In this document: piece after piece, positions 1 to 11,600 of the stretch
How the letters are laid out: every line of letters starts with the position of its first letter
Numbering within the stretch: position 1 is the first letter of the stretch
Origin: Luscinia megarhynchos
Lineage: Eukaryota; Chordata; Aves; Passeriformes; Turdidae
Assembly: GCA_034336665.1 (NCBI GenBank)
Contig: CM067566.1
Location: 24,334,330-24,398,329 of the forward strand
Direction of reading: 5' to 3'
DNA: 64,000 nucleotides
Notes under the pieces: generated by a model
Seen by the model: only the letters and a program-made list of their open reading frames with translations
What the model was told of the DNA's origin: nothing
Databases searched by the model: none
Position numbers and translations under genes: made by a program

Positions 1-707
1 TAAACTTTCAAGGCCTGATAATACATATATTGATAAAGTTATGGATGGAATAGAATATTAGATATTAGAATATTTGTATAGATGTATGTGTGAAAAACAA
101 TGACTTATCACCTTTATACTTTGATACAAGTATTGATTTTGTGGATGACTTTAATCCTGTTTTTAGGTTGGTTTTTTTTGTGAATATAATATATCTTTTA
201 AAACTGAGCAGGCACCTTATGCCAGTTGGCAGGGAAAAAAATCAGATCACTTAAAAAATCATGCCAAATCTGTGAAGGAAGAGTAATCTAAGAAGTCATA
301 AATCATAGGTTAATCCTCTCATGAGTGAGCATGAAAAAGCACTTTTGAGAACCTGGCAGTAATTTGAACAATGGGAATTCATCCTGCACCACAAAGACAG
401 GAAAGTGCCAGGAGGCAATGGACCCCTGCTGCCCTGCATTGTGTGACTTTTAGAATTTCTGTGAGTCAAGAATTGATTTATGCTGTTGATTTTGAGCATA
501 GGGTAATGCTTTTTTATCTTAGTTTTGGAATTAACTTGACTATGTAGTCTGTAGGTGTACCTGCAGGTAGCCCTGGACATCTGGTAAGTGCTTGCTCTAA
601 TGACTAGCCCTGGTAAACCTGTGGATGATTAGCTTATTATTGATCACCACAGAGAAATGGTTTAGAAATTTATATTAATGTATTGTTTTAGAAGTGAAAC
701 TGGTTTC

Positions 708-723
708 TTTTTTTTTTTTTTTT
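708..723. repeat. Poly-T run (16 T)
   Basis: An uninterrupted run of 16 T. It produces a run of phenylalanines in the overlapping plus-strand open frame. I see no element next to it for which it would be the reverse-complemented poly(A) tail. Confidence 0.85.
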
Positions 724-1700
724 ATTAAGTTCATACAAGTTCTGCACTCCTACATAGATTGGTTGTATAGGAACAATCCAGAATATCAATTATGTTGTTT
801 ATATCTCAGTATCAATTCAGAGTTCAGATGCTGTCTAGAAGAAGACAGTATGCCTTTCCTTAGTCTTTCAGTGCCAATATTTTCATTGTCATTCATAGTC
901 CAGCAATGTGTGCTTTTAATTTAGCTGGTAAATCTACTATAGTCTGTGAAATAAATTACTATGCCCATTAGAGGCATTGAAAAACAAAGCATTTCATTTG
1001 GGAACCATAAAATTTCAATGCTACTGATTCACTTCCTGGATTTTCAACTTAACAGATTTGATTTATCAAGACAGAACTATGAAACTTTTTTTTTTTAATG
1101 TGATGGCTTGAATAAATGATGTGACATGACATGCTTCACTTACTAATGGCAGCAGTTAAGCAAAGCTGATGCTGTCTTATATGCAGTACTTGGAACAGAT
1201 GCACATGGTGTCTGTTTCTGACTGTTGGCTAGACAAAATGAGGCAGTAGTTGCTTGGCAGCACTTAGAAATTGTTTGACATATAATGGATTGTAAGAACG
1301 TGGTCTCTGTAGAGCAAGAGGGCTTGGAGGGTATCCCTGCTATCAAATTACTGCAGGTTTAAGAAAAGCTTGCTACAGCAAATCATTTAGCCTTTCCACA
1401 CAACAAAGTAACGGGATGGTTGAAGAAGTGGAAGGAGGATAACTTGCACTGAATCTCATCCTACTAAGTTGTATTTAGATTGCTAAATATCAAGGTTTTT
1501 TGTAAAGGACAAACCATGCCAAAAGATTTTGCACTCTTCCTGTGTTTGGATGCATTACATTTTAAATTATGTAGGTTCTACTGCTTTTTGCCAAATCACA
1601 GATGGAAACAATGGACAGCTTTGTGCCCAGCATTCTTTGTTCTGTTCTATTCAGGTACATAAATTGAGGATTGCTTGAGTGACCATATTAATTTTTAAAA

Positions 1701-1720
1701 CAAACAAACAAACAAACAAA
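1701..1720. repeat. (CAAA)5 microsatellite
   Basis: Five perfect CAAA units with A-rich flanks (about 1697-1723). An ordinary simple repeat, probably length-polymorphic. Confidence 0.9.
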
Positions 1721-1912
1721 AAACAGACCCTGAAGCTCCTGTTTTTCTGTGGATAATTGCATTGTCTGGGTTAAATTATAGTTGCAACTTTCTGGGATTG
1801 TAAAGGGGCAGTTTGCCCCAGATCAGTAGTATTGGAAGAACCATATAGAAATTGCCCTGGGATCACACACAGATGTATTTATCTGTCTTTTCTTCTGCTA
1901 TTGCTGGGCTTG

Positions 1913-1940
1913 TGCAATTCTGGGCCTTGCAATTCTGGGC
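1913..1940 (+). repeat. Short tandem duplication, period 15
   Basis: The 13-mer TGCAATTCTGGGC occurs at 1913-1925 and again at 1928-1940, a perfect two-copy duplication with a period of 15 bp. Probably replication slippage. Confidence 0.8.
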
Positions 1941-1987
1941 TTTTTGTCTAGTCTGCCAGCATAGGAGAACCTACCATCAGGAAAAAA

Positions 1988-2013
1988 GGGGATGAGCAGG
2001 GTGGGTCACTGGG
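1988..2013 (+). promoter_or_regulatory. Putative G-quadruplex motif
   Basis: Four G-runs (GGGG, GGG, GGG, GGG) are separated by loops of 7, 1 and 5 nt, which fits the standard G3+N1-7 pattern. It stands out in this AT-rich neighbourhood. Folding and function are not shown by sequence alone. Confidence 0.45.
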
Positions 2014-4187
2014 AAGTTAATGAGGCAGACTGTGATCCCTGCTGGGATTCCAGTTCTGACCAGCACTCTCAAGGTAAGGAAGGAACATTGCCCTTTCCAG
2101 TCTTACTGGAATATCTTGTATGCTGAAAAACCAACAGGAAACAGAAATCCTTTGTCATTAATCTGGTTTTGTGCTGCATAAATATTTTTCAAGTAGCATT
2201 GCATCTGAGTTTGTGAGTCTGAACGCCTCAGCCTTGAATGATGACTTCTGGAGGACTGAAAATGTGTGAGCTCAGAGTCATCCTAACCTGATTTTACTGC
2301 ACATGGGTGTGCCCTTAATTGTGCTGTCAAGGGCAGAGCATTCACAAGTCCATCTCACAGCCACATCCAACAGGGAAACTTATTATCTCTCCTGAGTATT
2401 TTGACTGAATTGAGGTAACGTGGATAATGTAGCTCTGCCCTTGAAAAACCAGCTTGCAGTCTGCTGTCCAAAGGTGATTTGGACATTCAGAACCCTGCTA
2501 CTGGTGAGTTAGTACCAGCTTTCTGCATTGTAATTGGGTTCTTGCAAAGAGGTTAAAAAAATCCTAAAAAACAACTGCATACAGTGATGACACTGCTAAT
2601 TCATTTCTACAGAAAAGGTTTGGAAAAAACTAAGCAATCATGGTTTAACCAGCTCAGAAGGTAGCACATAAAGCTGTACACAGAGGCACAGTTCAGATTA
2701 TGAAAGAGACAGGTCAGTGTCTGGAAGAGAGAATGACCTTGCTTGTTTAAAAATTTATAACATACCTGAACTCCTTGAGACCTTTTCTGCAAGCAAGGAC
2801 AGCTCACAGTGCTGACACATTTATTCTTACAGTACTAGAGAATTAACTGCACAATAATACTTGTTCTCAGAAATGGAAAATGCTCTGGAGGAACCAAATG
2901 GGCATTTGAAAAAATGTGGATTTTTTTCTAGTGAGGAATGCCATCTTCAGTCTGTAGAGCACATTTCATCTTAGCATTGCTAGCAATAAATGGGAAAAAA
3001 ATCTTCAGAAAATGCTCATCTGAAAATTCTGATGCTTCTGAGATCATCTAGATAGACATTCTCTTCCTCACTATATGGCAAGAGATTGCAGCATATGGAA
3101 TTGTATCATCAGACAACTACCTCAAGTGCCCAACCTCCTTCTTTTCTCCTTCGTAAGGCATCAGTTCCAAATAACTAATAGGATTGTTCAACTGTAAAAC
3201 TACCTGGATGAACCCCCTCATTGATCTCTGACACATGATCAGTCTTCTACAATGAGGACAAAAGGATTTATGCCATTTCTGCAAAACTTGGATGATGCAT
3301 GGAGTTCTTTGCTAGACTGGTCACTGCCTTTTGAAACATAGCCTATCCATCATCTTCTCTCCATATGCCCAGACAGCCATCTGTCAGGGAGGCTGATGTC
3401 AGCAAATTCAGAAAGGGGCTGCTAGGTAGCCTAGCTTTGAGGGTGGCATTAGTGAGAAACTGGGCAAAAGATTTTGGTCTGTCTGAGTCTGCACTTGTGC
3501 CCTAAATACTCATACTGATTCATTGCTAGTAAAGAAGAGGTCAAGTATATCCTTTACACACTTGCTTTAATATTGTAGTCACTGTATTTTTCACTGCTCC
3601 ATTAAAAACTTATGAAGAGAAATTCTACAAGATCTTGTATACTGTGATTTCATAAGGCTTCAAAGGAAAGATTTGACTAAAGAGAGTCAAATGGATCTGT
3701 GATAAAACCCATATTTTCTTATATTTCTAAATTCATGGCACTAAAAATCCCTTTGCTATGCTTGTAGTACCACTTATGTTTTACTGTCCTCAGTGCAGAG
3801 TTACCCAGGCACATATTCCTCATGCACCCAGAAGATGATGTTGACACTGCAGCTGAGTAGAAACCATTCTCAGTCACACTGCAGCTACAGAAGCTGCAAA
3901 AGAAGATCTAGCTGTAAAGGAAAAGTGATGTTTCCAGTGATTTTCTTTTCTTTTACTGTTTACCCAAACTTCCAGTAAATTACAAGGCTCTCCAGGTTTG
4001 GATGCTTCACTTATAAGGTAAAAAGTAGTATTTCACATGACAGCTATTATGACATCTTGTTTATCTGCACTTAGAAACTGGAAGGCTCAGCCTATCTTGT
4101 GCTGTCTAAACATTTTTTTTTCCAGACATAGTTATAAGAGCTCCCTGACTTCCTCCTAAAACATACCAACCTGGTTTTTTAGATACA

Positions 4188-4253
4188 GATAATATGTGTG
4201 TCTAAAGTCACCATTCCAGTACCTGTAAGGTGACTTTAGATACAGCTATTAGC
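4188..4253. other. Inverted repeat / pre-miRNA-sized hairpin
   Basis: Positions 4197-4212 pair with 4229-4244 over 16 bp with one G-T wobble; the inner 12 bp (TCTAAAGTCACC against GGTGACTTTAGA) are perfect. After a 2x2 internal loop the stem continues for 5 bp (4190-4194 with 4247-4251). The terminal loop is 16 nt (4213-4228). The total of about 62-66 nt is the size of an animal pre-miRNA hairpin, but a remnant of an inverted-repeat transposon is equally possible. The 11-mer TTTAGATACAG of the right arm also occurs as a direct repeat at 4178-4188. No flanking gene suggests a role. Confidence 0.5.
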
Positions 4254-4379
4254 AGGGGAATTCATTGGAGAGCATGACACACTTTAAGAGGCAAACAGCG
4301 AGAAAAAGTAACTCAACAAAGCTCAGTAAGCCTCAGGTAACTATTAGAAATTTTTTGTACTTGGTGAAATAAGGTGTGA

Positions 4380-4830
4380 AGCTAACACTGAACTCAATCA
4401 ATGTGTCATCTTCTCCACAGCTGTGCTTGCACACAATAAATAGATGCCCCATCCTTGTTTTGGGACAGAGGAAAAGCCTGACCTCAGACCAGGCAGCAGA
4501 GGGTTTGCCAGAGTTGGGAGGCTGTGAAACACCCACCAGCCCTGGGCACTCTGCAGCTGGTCAAGCTCCAAAGCCATGGCAGGGATTGCCCTGTCCAGTG
4601 TGGTGGCAGACTGCTTCTGTCCTTGCTGAAAGGCAGCCTGCTGTGCAGCTCTGGAGTGAGCAATAAATGGGAAAGGGGACAGGGAATGATGGCGAGGGTG
4701 GCTGTGCTGATCTGTTGGCTGAAGCAACTGCCCACTCCCCAGAAGCAAGTCCTGCTCATTTTTGAGGCCAGTCTGTGCTCAGGTGACAGAGTGGACAGCC
4801 AGCAGAAGACATTATTGATATTACTCTGAA
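4380..4830. other. GC-richer patch with multiple open frames, unassigned
   Basis: The base composition is visibly richer in G and C than on either side. Open frames of 91 to 116 codons overlap here on both strands. None shows a domain I recognise, and simultaneous openness in several frames is what a stop-poor patch gives by chance. It could be an old unrecognised repeat, a conserved non-coding element or a decayed exon. Confidence 0.3.
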
Positions 4831-5142
4831 GAAATTACTTTTGAACGAGGTGACAATGAGATGAGTGATATTTAAATAGGGAGTATCTGGATTATTTCCT
4901 CCAAGCTCTCTCAGGCTGAGAGAGAAATTAATAACAAGGCAGGTGTTGAAGTCAAATATGTTGCAGTCAGTTGATGTCTATTTTCACAGGACCATATTCT
5001 AAAGTTGCTCTTCTAATAATCTTTGAAATGTCAGGAAAAGTTGGGGAATAACTACAATTTTAAGCAGAAAACACCATTCTCTATGCTAGAGGTAATTGAG
5101 TTAAAGTAAAATTTAATTAAAGGCATGTGAGTAAGAAGATCT

Positions 5143-5610
5143 TAGAATCTTAGATCTTCCAACACCCAGGTTGGAAGAAGCCTCAAAAAATCATTCATTT
5201 CAACATTTGTGGGCAAGGGAGTCTAGATGATTATCTAGCACCCTGTCCAGTTGAAAATTCCCTTTGATGGAGACTCCACGATATTTCTGGGGAGATTGTT
5301 CTAGTGAATAGTTGTTCTAACCGTAAAAGATCTCTTTATTATATCAAAATGAAACTTCTCCTGAGGTTGGGTGTAGATATATGAGCAGAAAGAAGAAAGG
5401 CTGAATACAGCCCTTGTGCATAGGAGCAGAACATATTCAGTAAACCTTAGTTTGGAGGTAGGGTTTTTTAAAGTTAATTTTTGCACAGCAAGGTAATGTA
5501 CCTCAAAAGCGATCTGTGCAGGTGAAATTGCTTCTTTCTCTACACACCTCCATGAACTTTAAATATTGGTAATCTGCTGGTATGTTATCTCATCACCTGT
5601 CTTTGTTGGG
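5143..5610 (-). mobile_element. CR1 LINE 3' end, old CR1-Y-like copy
   Basis: Read on the plus strand this is the antisense of a CR1 tail. It begins with a degenerate AGAATCTTAGATC, then AGGTTGGAAGAAGCCTCA, then the blocks CACCCTGTCCA, GATGGAGACTCCACGA, TCTGGGGAGATTGTTC and AGTGAATAGTTGTTCT. These match my knowledge of the long-tailed avian CR1-Y type 3' region. The match is clear to about 5365 and fades; similarity to about 5610 (a block around CTTTAAATATTGGTAATCTG) is tentative. The copy is 5'-truncated and strongly diverged, so it is an old insertion with no coding capacity. Confidence 0.8.
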
Positions 5611-8600
5611 TCGTTCTGAAGTTTGCTCCATATCTCTGCTGGCTGGTTTGTATCATGTCTCTGCTTGGTCCCTCTTTCCAGGGTGTGAACAAAAAAGTCA
5701 TTCAGGCTTGTGAAGAAAAACCTGCTCTTTGTAGGCCCATGTTGTTGCTATTCATTTATCAGTTGTCTGCCTTGTTTTTTCAGATCAATTTCCTTATCAT
5801 TTGATCTATTCCTTTTGCCAGTACTGCCAACTGTAAGTGATGATGTTCTAGACATTGCCCATCTATATTACAGTGATACCATATTTTCCCTCTTGGTTGT
5901 TTTGTTTCTAATGAAATCTAGATAAATATGTGCTAAAGGTGCCTTTGGTTTTCTGAAAGGTCTAAAGAACTCAGCAGAGGTGTGACCTTGCTGCCTTGTG
6001 ACACATCATCTTGAGTAGAGGAAAGGCACACAGGTCTGAGGGGTAAGCATTCCATTTCAGGGGATGATGGCACACATCAGGTAACATCCTTGGAACACAA
6101 TCCTTGCTCCATTTATTTTACAAACATACACATAAAATCCTTTCCCCTCAGAGCATAATGGCCACATCCAAACTGAAATCTGGATGCTGGAAAGGCGCCC
6201 AAGTCCTTTCCCTTATGCCGTGCCCCTGAAATGCACATTTTCTGTACTTTGTTTTGCTTAAAATCTAGTGTCCCAAATAGGCCCCAGAGGACACCTAGGG
6301 GCTCAGTCTGGATTTTGTGTTGTTTGTGCTCCAGCCTACAGTTATATATTGCCAGCAGTCAGTTACTCATATTCATAATGGGAAAGATGTGGAAGAAACT
6401 AGCAAGCACTTTAGAGTAAGCAAATTTACTACCAGCTGGCAAAATGATGGAAGGGAAATTCATCTTAAAGTTTAGCCTCTTATATTTACTTTTGTGTATT
6501 AGCAATCTTCTGAAAGTATATCTTCAAAAACGTCATACTTAAAACAAAATTAAAATCACAGTTACCTTTAGAAACAAATAAAACAGATGTTATGTCTCGA
6601 AAACTTCAAGCTCATTAAAAAATCTTCAGAAGCTACTAGAATCTCTATTTTGCTCCTTAATAATTAGTGCATTCAACAAATATTGTGCTTTGCAGTGGTG
6701 GTTGTATTTTATCTGAGAATTGAGCTGTGAGATTAAATCTCTTCTTAATTCCAAACTGACAGCATTTTCATTCTTTCTAATTGCCACCATGAAAAATCAA
6801 CTCATTTCTTTTTCTCACCTTTGTTTTATATTTATATCTTCATCACCTTCCTCCCCTGCAATTTTCTTTCTCATACATTTTCTCCATTTATTTATGTCTC
6901 AGCATTATATTCCTTCTGTGACACATTGCTCCTTCATTCCAGGTACTTTTTGTCAAAACATAATGATGTCTCCCAGTAGAAAACTGCATTAAGCTGAAGA
7001 GTTTGTGCTGCTTTATGATAACCCAGATAAATATCTGAAAGAATTAATAATTGTATCCAACCCAGAGTACTGTTTATCTGTGTTCCTCAGGCACAGTTAA
7101 ACTGTCTTGGATAAAGATATTGCACATAGATTAGAATTAGGGATATATTTTGCAAGGCTTCATTGAACTTCATCTTTTGATACCTGGAAAAAAAAAATTC
7201 AATCAGTTGCATTTTGTTTTATGGGATATTCAAGTATTTGTGAAATAAATATATTTCCTCATAGATATGACTGATGGTAACAGCAAGAACCAAGTTGACT
7301 GGATTTGAGTCTTTATCATCTCTGGAGTAAATGCATGACTGCTGCTCACCCTAGAGTCTTTCTGGTCCAGAGGAAGAAGGCAAACAGATGTTTGAACTAA
7401 TACTGTTCTTTAAGAGCCAGAAAATATTATTTAGAGAAGAACCACAGATTGACTAATAGAACAGAAGAAATAGCCCTCTTATTTTCTTAGTGGTACTGAC
7501 TTAACATTGCAGAGGGGACATTAATATAGTATTGAAAAACAAGATGTATAAATCCTCATTTTTTTGATCAGAGCTTAATGATTTTTTTATAGCCCGTGTA
7601 AGTCACAAAGTACTAGTGACAGATTGGCATGCTCATCCACATATACCTACAGACCTTTTTATCCAGTCTACAGAAAAGCTACAGAGAATTTGAGCAGTAA
7701 GAGATGGATGCCTTCATAGAAGACATGCAGTGAACTGATTATCTTTGAAACAGGTACCTATTAGATAAGGATATTTTGTTTGGAATGCATGTCTTTTAAG
7801 CTCATTAGATTTCAAAACAGAATATGAAAGCAAAATAAACAAAAATGAGCCACAGTGAGATGGATTGCTGAGTCATCTTATTGATTGTTTTAGACTGTAA
7901 ATACCTCAGGTGATTATCTATTGTTTCTTTTCTGAGGACCATCTGTACAGCCCTACTACCAACATTTAACATATTCACAAGAATACTGTATTTCAGAAGC
8001 TGTGTCTTCTGCATCAAGCCAAGATGTTTCACCTTGGTGTGAAAGTCAGTGGGCTGGATACTGAGGTCAAGAAGTAAATGTCACCTGAAAAGTGCCCATC
8101 CACTGTTCCTATCAAAAACACATACCTGGTTTGATCTATTGCTTACAATGTTCCTGGTCTTTAAATTAAGGCTAAGGCAGGCCATCAGCTAGATAATATA
8201 AAGTGATTGCTATATGCTCTGCATTTCAACTCTATGGTATCAAAATTACAGTTTTTATTTTGGCTGTTCTCCAAGCCTTTCCAATATGCCTTCCATTTCC
8301 TTTGCCTCCTACCAGTCACATAGGCCATCTGTTTTCCCAGTGAAAGTTAAAGAGCCAATATAAGAAAAGCACAAGCTCCTTTTAAAATAACTTTCCCCCT
8401 GTTTTGTATTCATGTAATTTCATAATGATCAGACTCTGTTTCTTGTTGCTCTTCCTTAGTGCAGGCGAGGTTTGTTAGCTATCGAGGGTGTTGTTGTTAA
8501 GTAAATGTTGTTTGAGGTTTTCCCTTCAACTGCAGCTCTCTGAGAAGACATCAGTTGGAACAATCTGGCGTTCTTTCATGAAGATTTTCTCTTTGGTTTG

Positions 8601-11600
8601 AAAGTGACATATGTGTAGGATGAAAATTACATATTTCTTCAAGAGTACGTGCTATTTTTGGCTATTGTGATTTGTACATTCTGTTCATGTTCCATAAAAG
8701 ATGAATGTAAAAGGCTTTTCTTTCTTTTTTGAAGTTCTTGGAGAAAGTCTGCACTATAGGCTGTGATATTACAGAAAGAAATTCTGTCCCAGAAATATAT
8801 TAAAAAGTAACATGGAACAGATTCTGTAGTGCAAGAGAAATAATAGATAGATCCCAGCTGGGTTCTCCTACTTTCTTAATGTTCATTTACTTTCATGTGA
8901 TCAATTCTCTGCAGTTCTGTCTGGTAGCTGATATAGTACATCAGGGAAATTACAGCTGATTTCTAAAGCCTGTTTCACAGAAAGCATTGAATGAAACTAA
9001 AGACTCAGCACAGAAGTGACAGAAAGAGATAGCTTTCCTGCTCCCTCATCTGTAAAGGCTGTACTGCAAATCACTATAAATGCTTCCTTCCTTAATTACT
9101 GAAATGTTAAGGATATTGCCTAAATAATCACACTGAAAGCAGGGGATTAAGAAAAAAAAAATCTCAAGTTTTTGATATAACCAGCAAAACCTTAAAAATT
9201 CCCAAACTCATAAAAATAGATGAAATACCTTCTAAGGCTCTTGTATTAAATCTTGTGCCCACAGGTACAATTACTCTTATAAAGATGTTGATGGTAATTT
9301 CACTTTCCTTTCATATACATATAGAAAGGCACATTATAAGGGGTTAGTTAATCTGTAGAGAGATGGGTACTCTCTGTGCCAGCTGGGAGAAAATAAAAGA
9401 AATTGATCTGAAAAATGCATTCTCATGCCATTGCTGACTTCTGAAGTGTAAGTTAACCACTCCCCTAGGTTTCATATTTTTTGAAGACAAGAATAAGCAC
9501 CCGATTTCAGTAGAATAAATGACACTGCTTATGAAAGAGATGTAAAATTCAGATAATCAGAGTATAAGATCCCTCTTCTCAGTTTTTCCTATATGTCACA
9601 CTTTCCCTAGAAATGCAAACCAAGAATTTGGAATAAGGTTTCTCCAGTGATAGTTAATTAGTTTGAAAATGGCAGTTGTACAGAAATTTTGATTGTTGCT
9701 CTACATTATAGCAGTAGGTATCCCAAATAGCATGATTTGACTTATTGTAGGATACACACAACATATGAATAATTAATCTTTAATGCTAGAAAAAAATGTT
9801 AATAATACTATTCATTACATAAAGAGATTTTTGCCTCTGGTTTCCAGTTTAGAGCAGTATTCATGCAACAGGGGTAAAAAAAATTCAAGATTGAATGAAA
9901 TTAACTAAACTTGTGGGCAGGTTTTTTAAAATCCAGAAATATAGGCATAATGGATAAAGTGAACAAAATAAAACTGCTTTCCAGTGAGAGCTACAGGACC
10001 TTCATGAAATCTCAGGGAACAGCAGGCTGTGGTGCTGCTTCTCCATACCATCTGTTCCTTGGGTTTGAAATGGTTTATGGGAATAGTTCATGTTTTCTGT
10101 TGACAGTTCAACTTCAGCAGTATGTGCTCAGGCAACAAATGAAAGTCTAAGCAAGTACATACTACCACTAAAATTTACTCTCCTGAAAAATAAAATATGT
10201 TGAATGTAGAATCCTATATCAATAAAATGTGATTCAGTTCAGTTTATGAACACATTGAAAAGAGGATACTAGTCCTCCTTGCTTCTGTCTCACCGGGGAC
10301 TTTGGGTAGATATTCAAAGTATTCACTTAAACTGTTTTAATATTACTGAAAAACTTACATCAATCTTCATGGGAATGACATTGAGCCAACACTGAGTACT
10401 TGTTAAGATCTCTGCTCCTTCTCACATTTCTTGAAATTCTTTTCTAAAAGAAAATATTGTTCCACATAATCCAGTTATATGATATTGGGCTCTGCAGTCT
10501 GCATTGTTTAAATATGCTTTTTTTGCTGTTTGAGGATGGTTTTGCATTCAGAACGAGTACTGTTTTAACTCTTGGGTGTTATTTTCTTAGCTCAGGTTTG
10601 GAGCATGCCATTTAATTTTCATGTATTCCATGCCACTGGCATACAGGCAGATCTCTCCTGACATGTTAGGCAGAAATAGGAAAGACTCATTTGGGGATTA
10701 TAGTATTCAATTTCCCATCCTGAATTTCTACCCATCACGGAAGAAGTGCTGAACAGTTGGATCTGGCCAGACAATGGCAATTTCAGTTAGGATCCACTTG
10801 TGAAGTTTCAGACTTCACACTTCTTTTGTGTCAGATCAAAAGGCTTACAATAACTGTCATCAAGTTCAACACACCTATCTTTGGAAATAAAACTGCAGCT
10901 TCTTGGGTCCTGAGTCTCAAATCAGCTTCCAGAAATGTTTGCTCCACCTTCAGCCTGGTGACCAAGGCATGAAACACCTAATGCATTCATAATGCATCCA
11001 TCTCAGTTCTTTCCAGCTAAGGCAGTGAATAAATCTCAGCATGAGTTTCCCATATTGTCAACAGATTCTCAGTCACTTGGCTAAAGGATTCATAGGTTAG
11101 TGTCCTGGTGAATCCAGTGTTTATGATGATTTTTGGTGAAACTCCTACATCTACATGAAATGACACTGATTGCAGTTGAATTTGGTTAACAAAACACATT
11201 AATAAAACCTTGGCTGTGTCCTAACGCAGGGCAAATCTTACTCAAATCAGTAAAAAATTTCTTTATGAGAATAAAGGCCATAGTAAAAAAAATCACTGAT
11301 TTGTTGTCCCATGGAAACTGTATCAAACTGTATAAAACAATTTCTCAGTGAAACTGGGAGGTGAAAAGGCTGCATTTGTCTTTCAGGCGCCTCAGAGAGC
11401 CAGGAGGATGCAGTTAAAGTCATGGTGACAGCATGCTGCACTCCTTAGGAGGAGGTTGATCATTATCCACCATTTCAGCTTTTACTTCCAAACTTGCCAA
11501 GGTCTATGTACAATTAAATCTTATTTTTCTATCGAATCCAATGTGTGATCTGTGTACATTTCTCTCCTAACTTTATGGAAAGGACTATGCTTGATAGTTT

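Larger units (their letters stand above)
1..5142. other. Unique non-coding sequence, left flank
   Basis: AT-rich single-copy DNA with no recognisable exon, RNA gene or transposon. All open frames are short and dispersed over both strands. It holds a T16 run (708-723), a CAAA microsatellite (1701-1720), a small 15-bp-period duplication (1913-1940), a G-quadruplex motif (1988-2013), a strong hairpin (4188-4253) and a locally GC-richer patch (4380-4830). The patch has several overlapping open frames on both strands because stop codons are scarce there, not because of a recognisable protein. Intergenic or intronic status cannot be decided from the sequence. Confidence 0.6.

Noticed and set aside
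694..924. Open frame with Phe-rich N-terminus resembling a membrane segment
   Set aside because: The Phe run is the translation of the T16 homopolymer, and the start would be GTG, which is not a normal vertebrate start.
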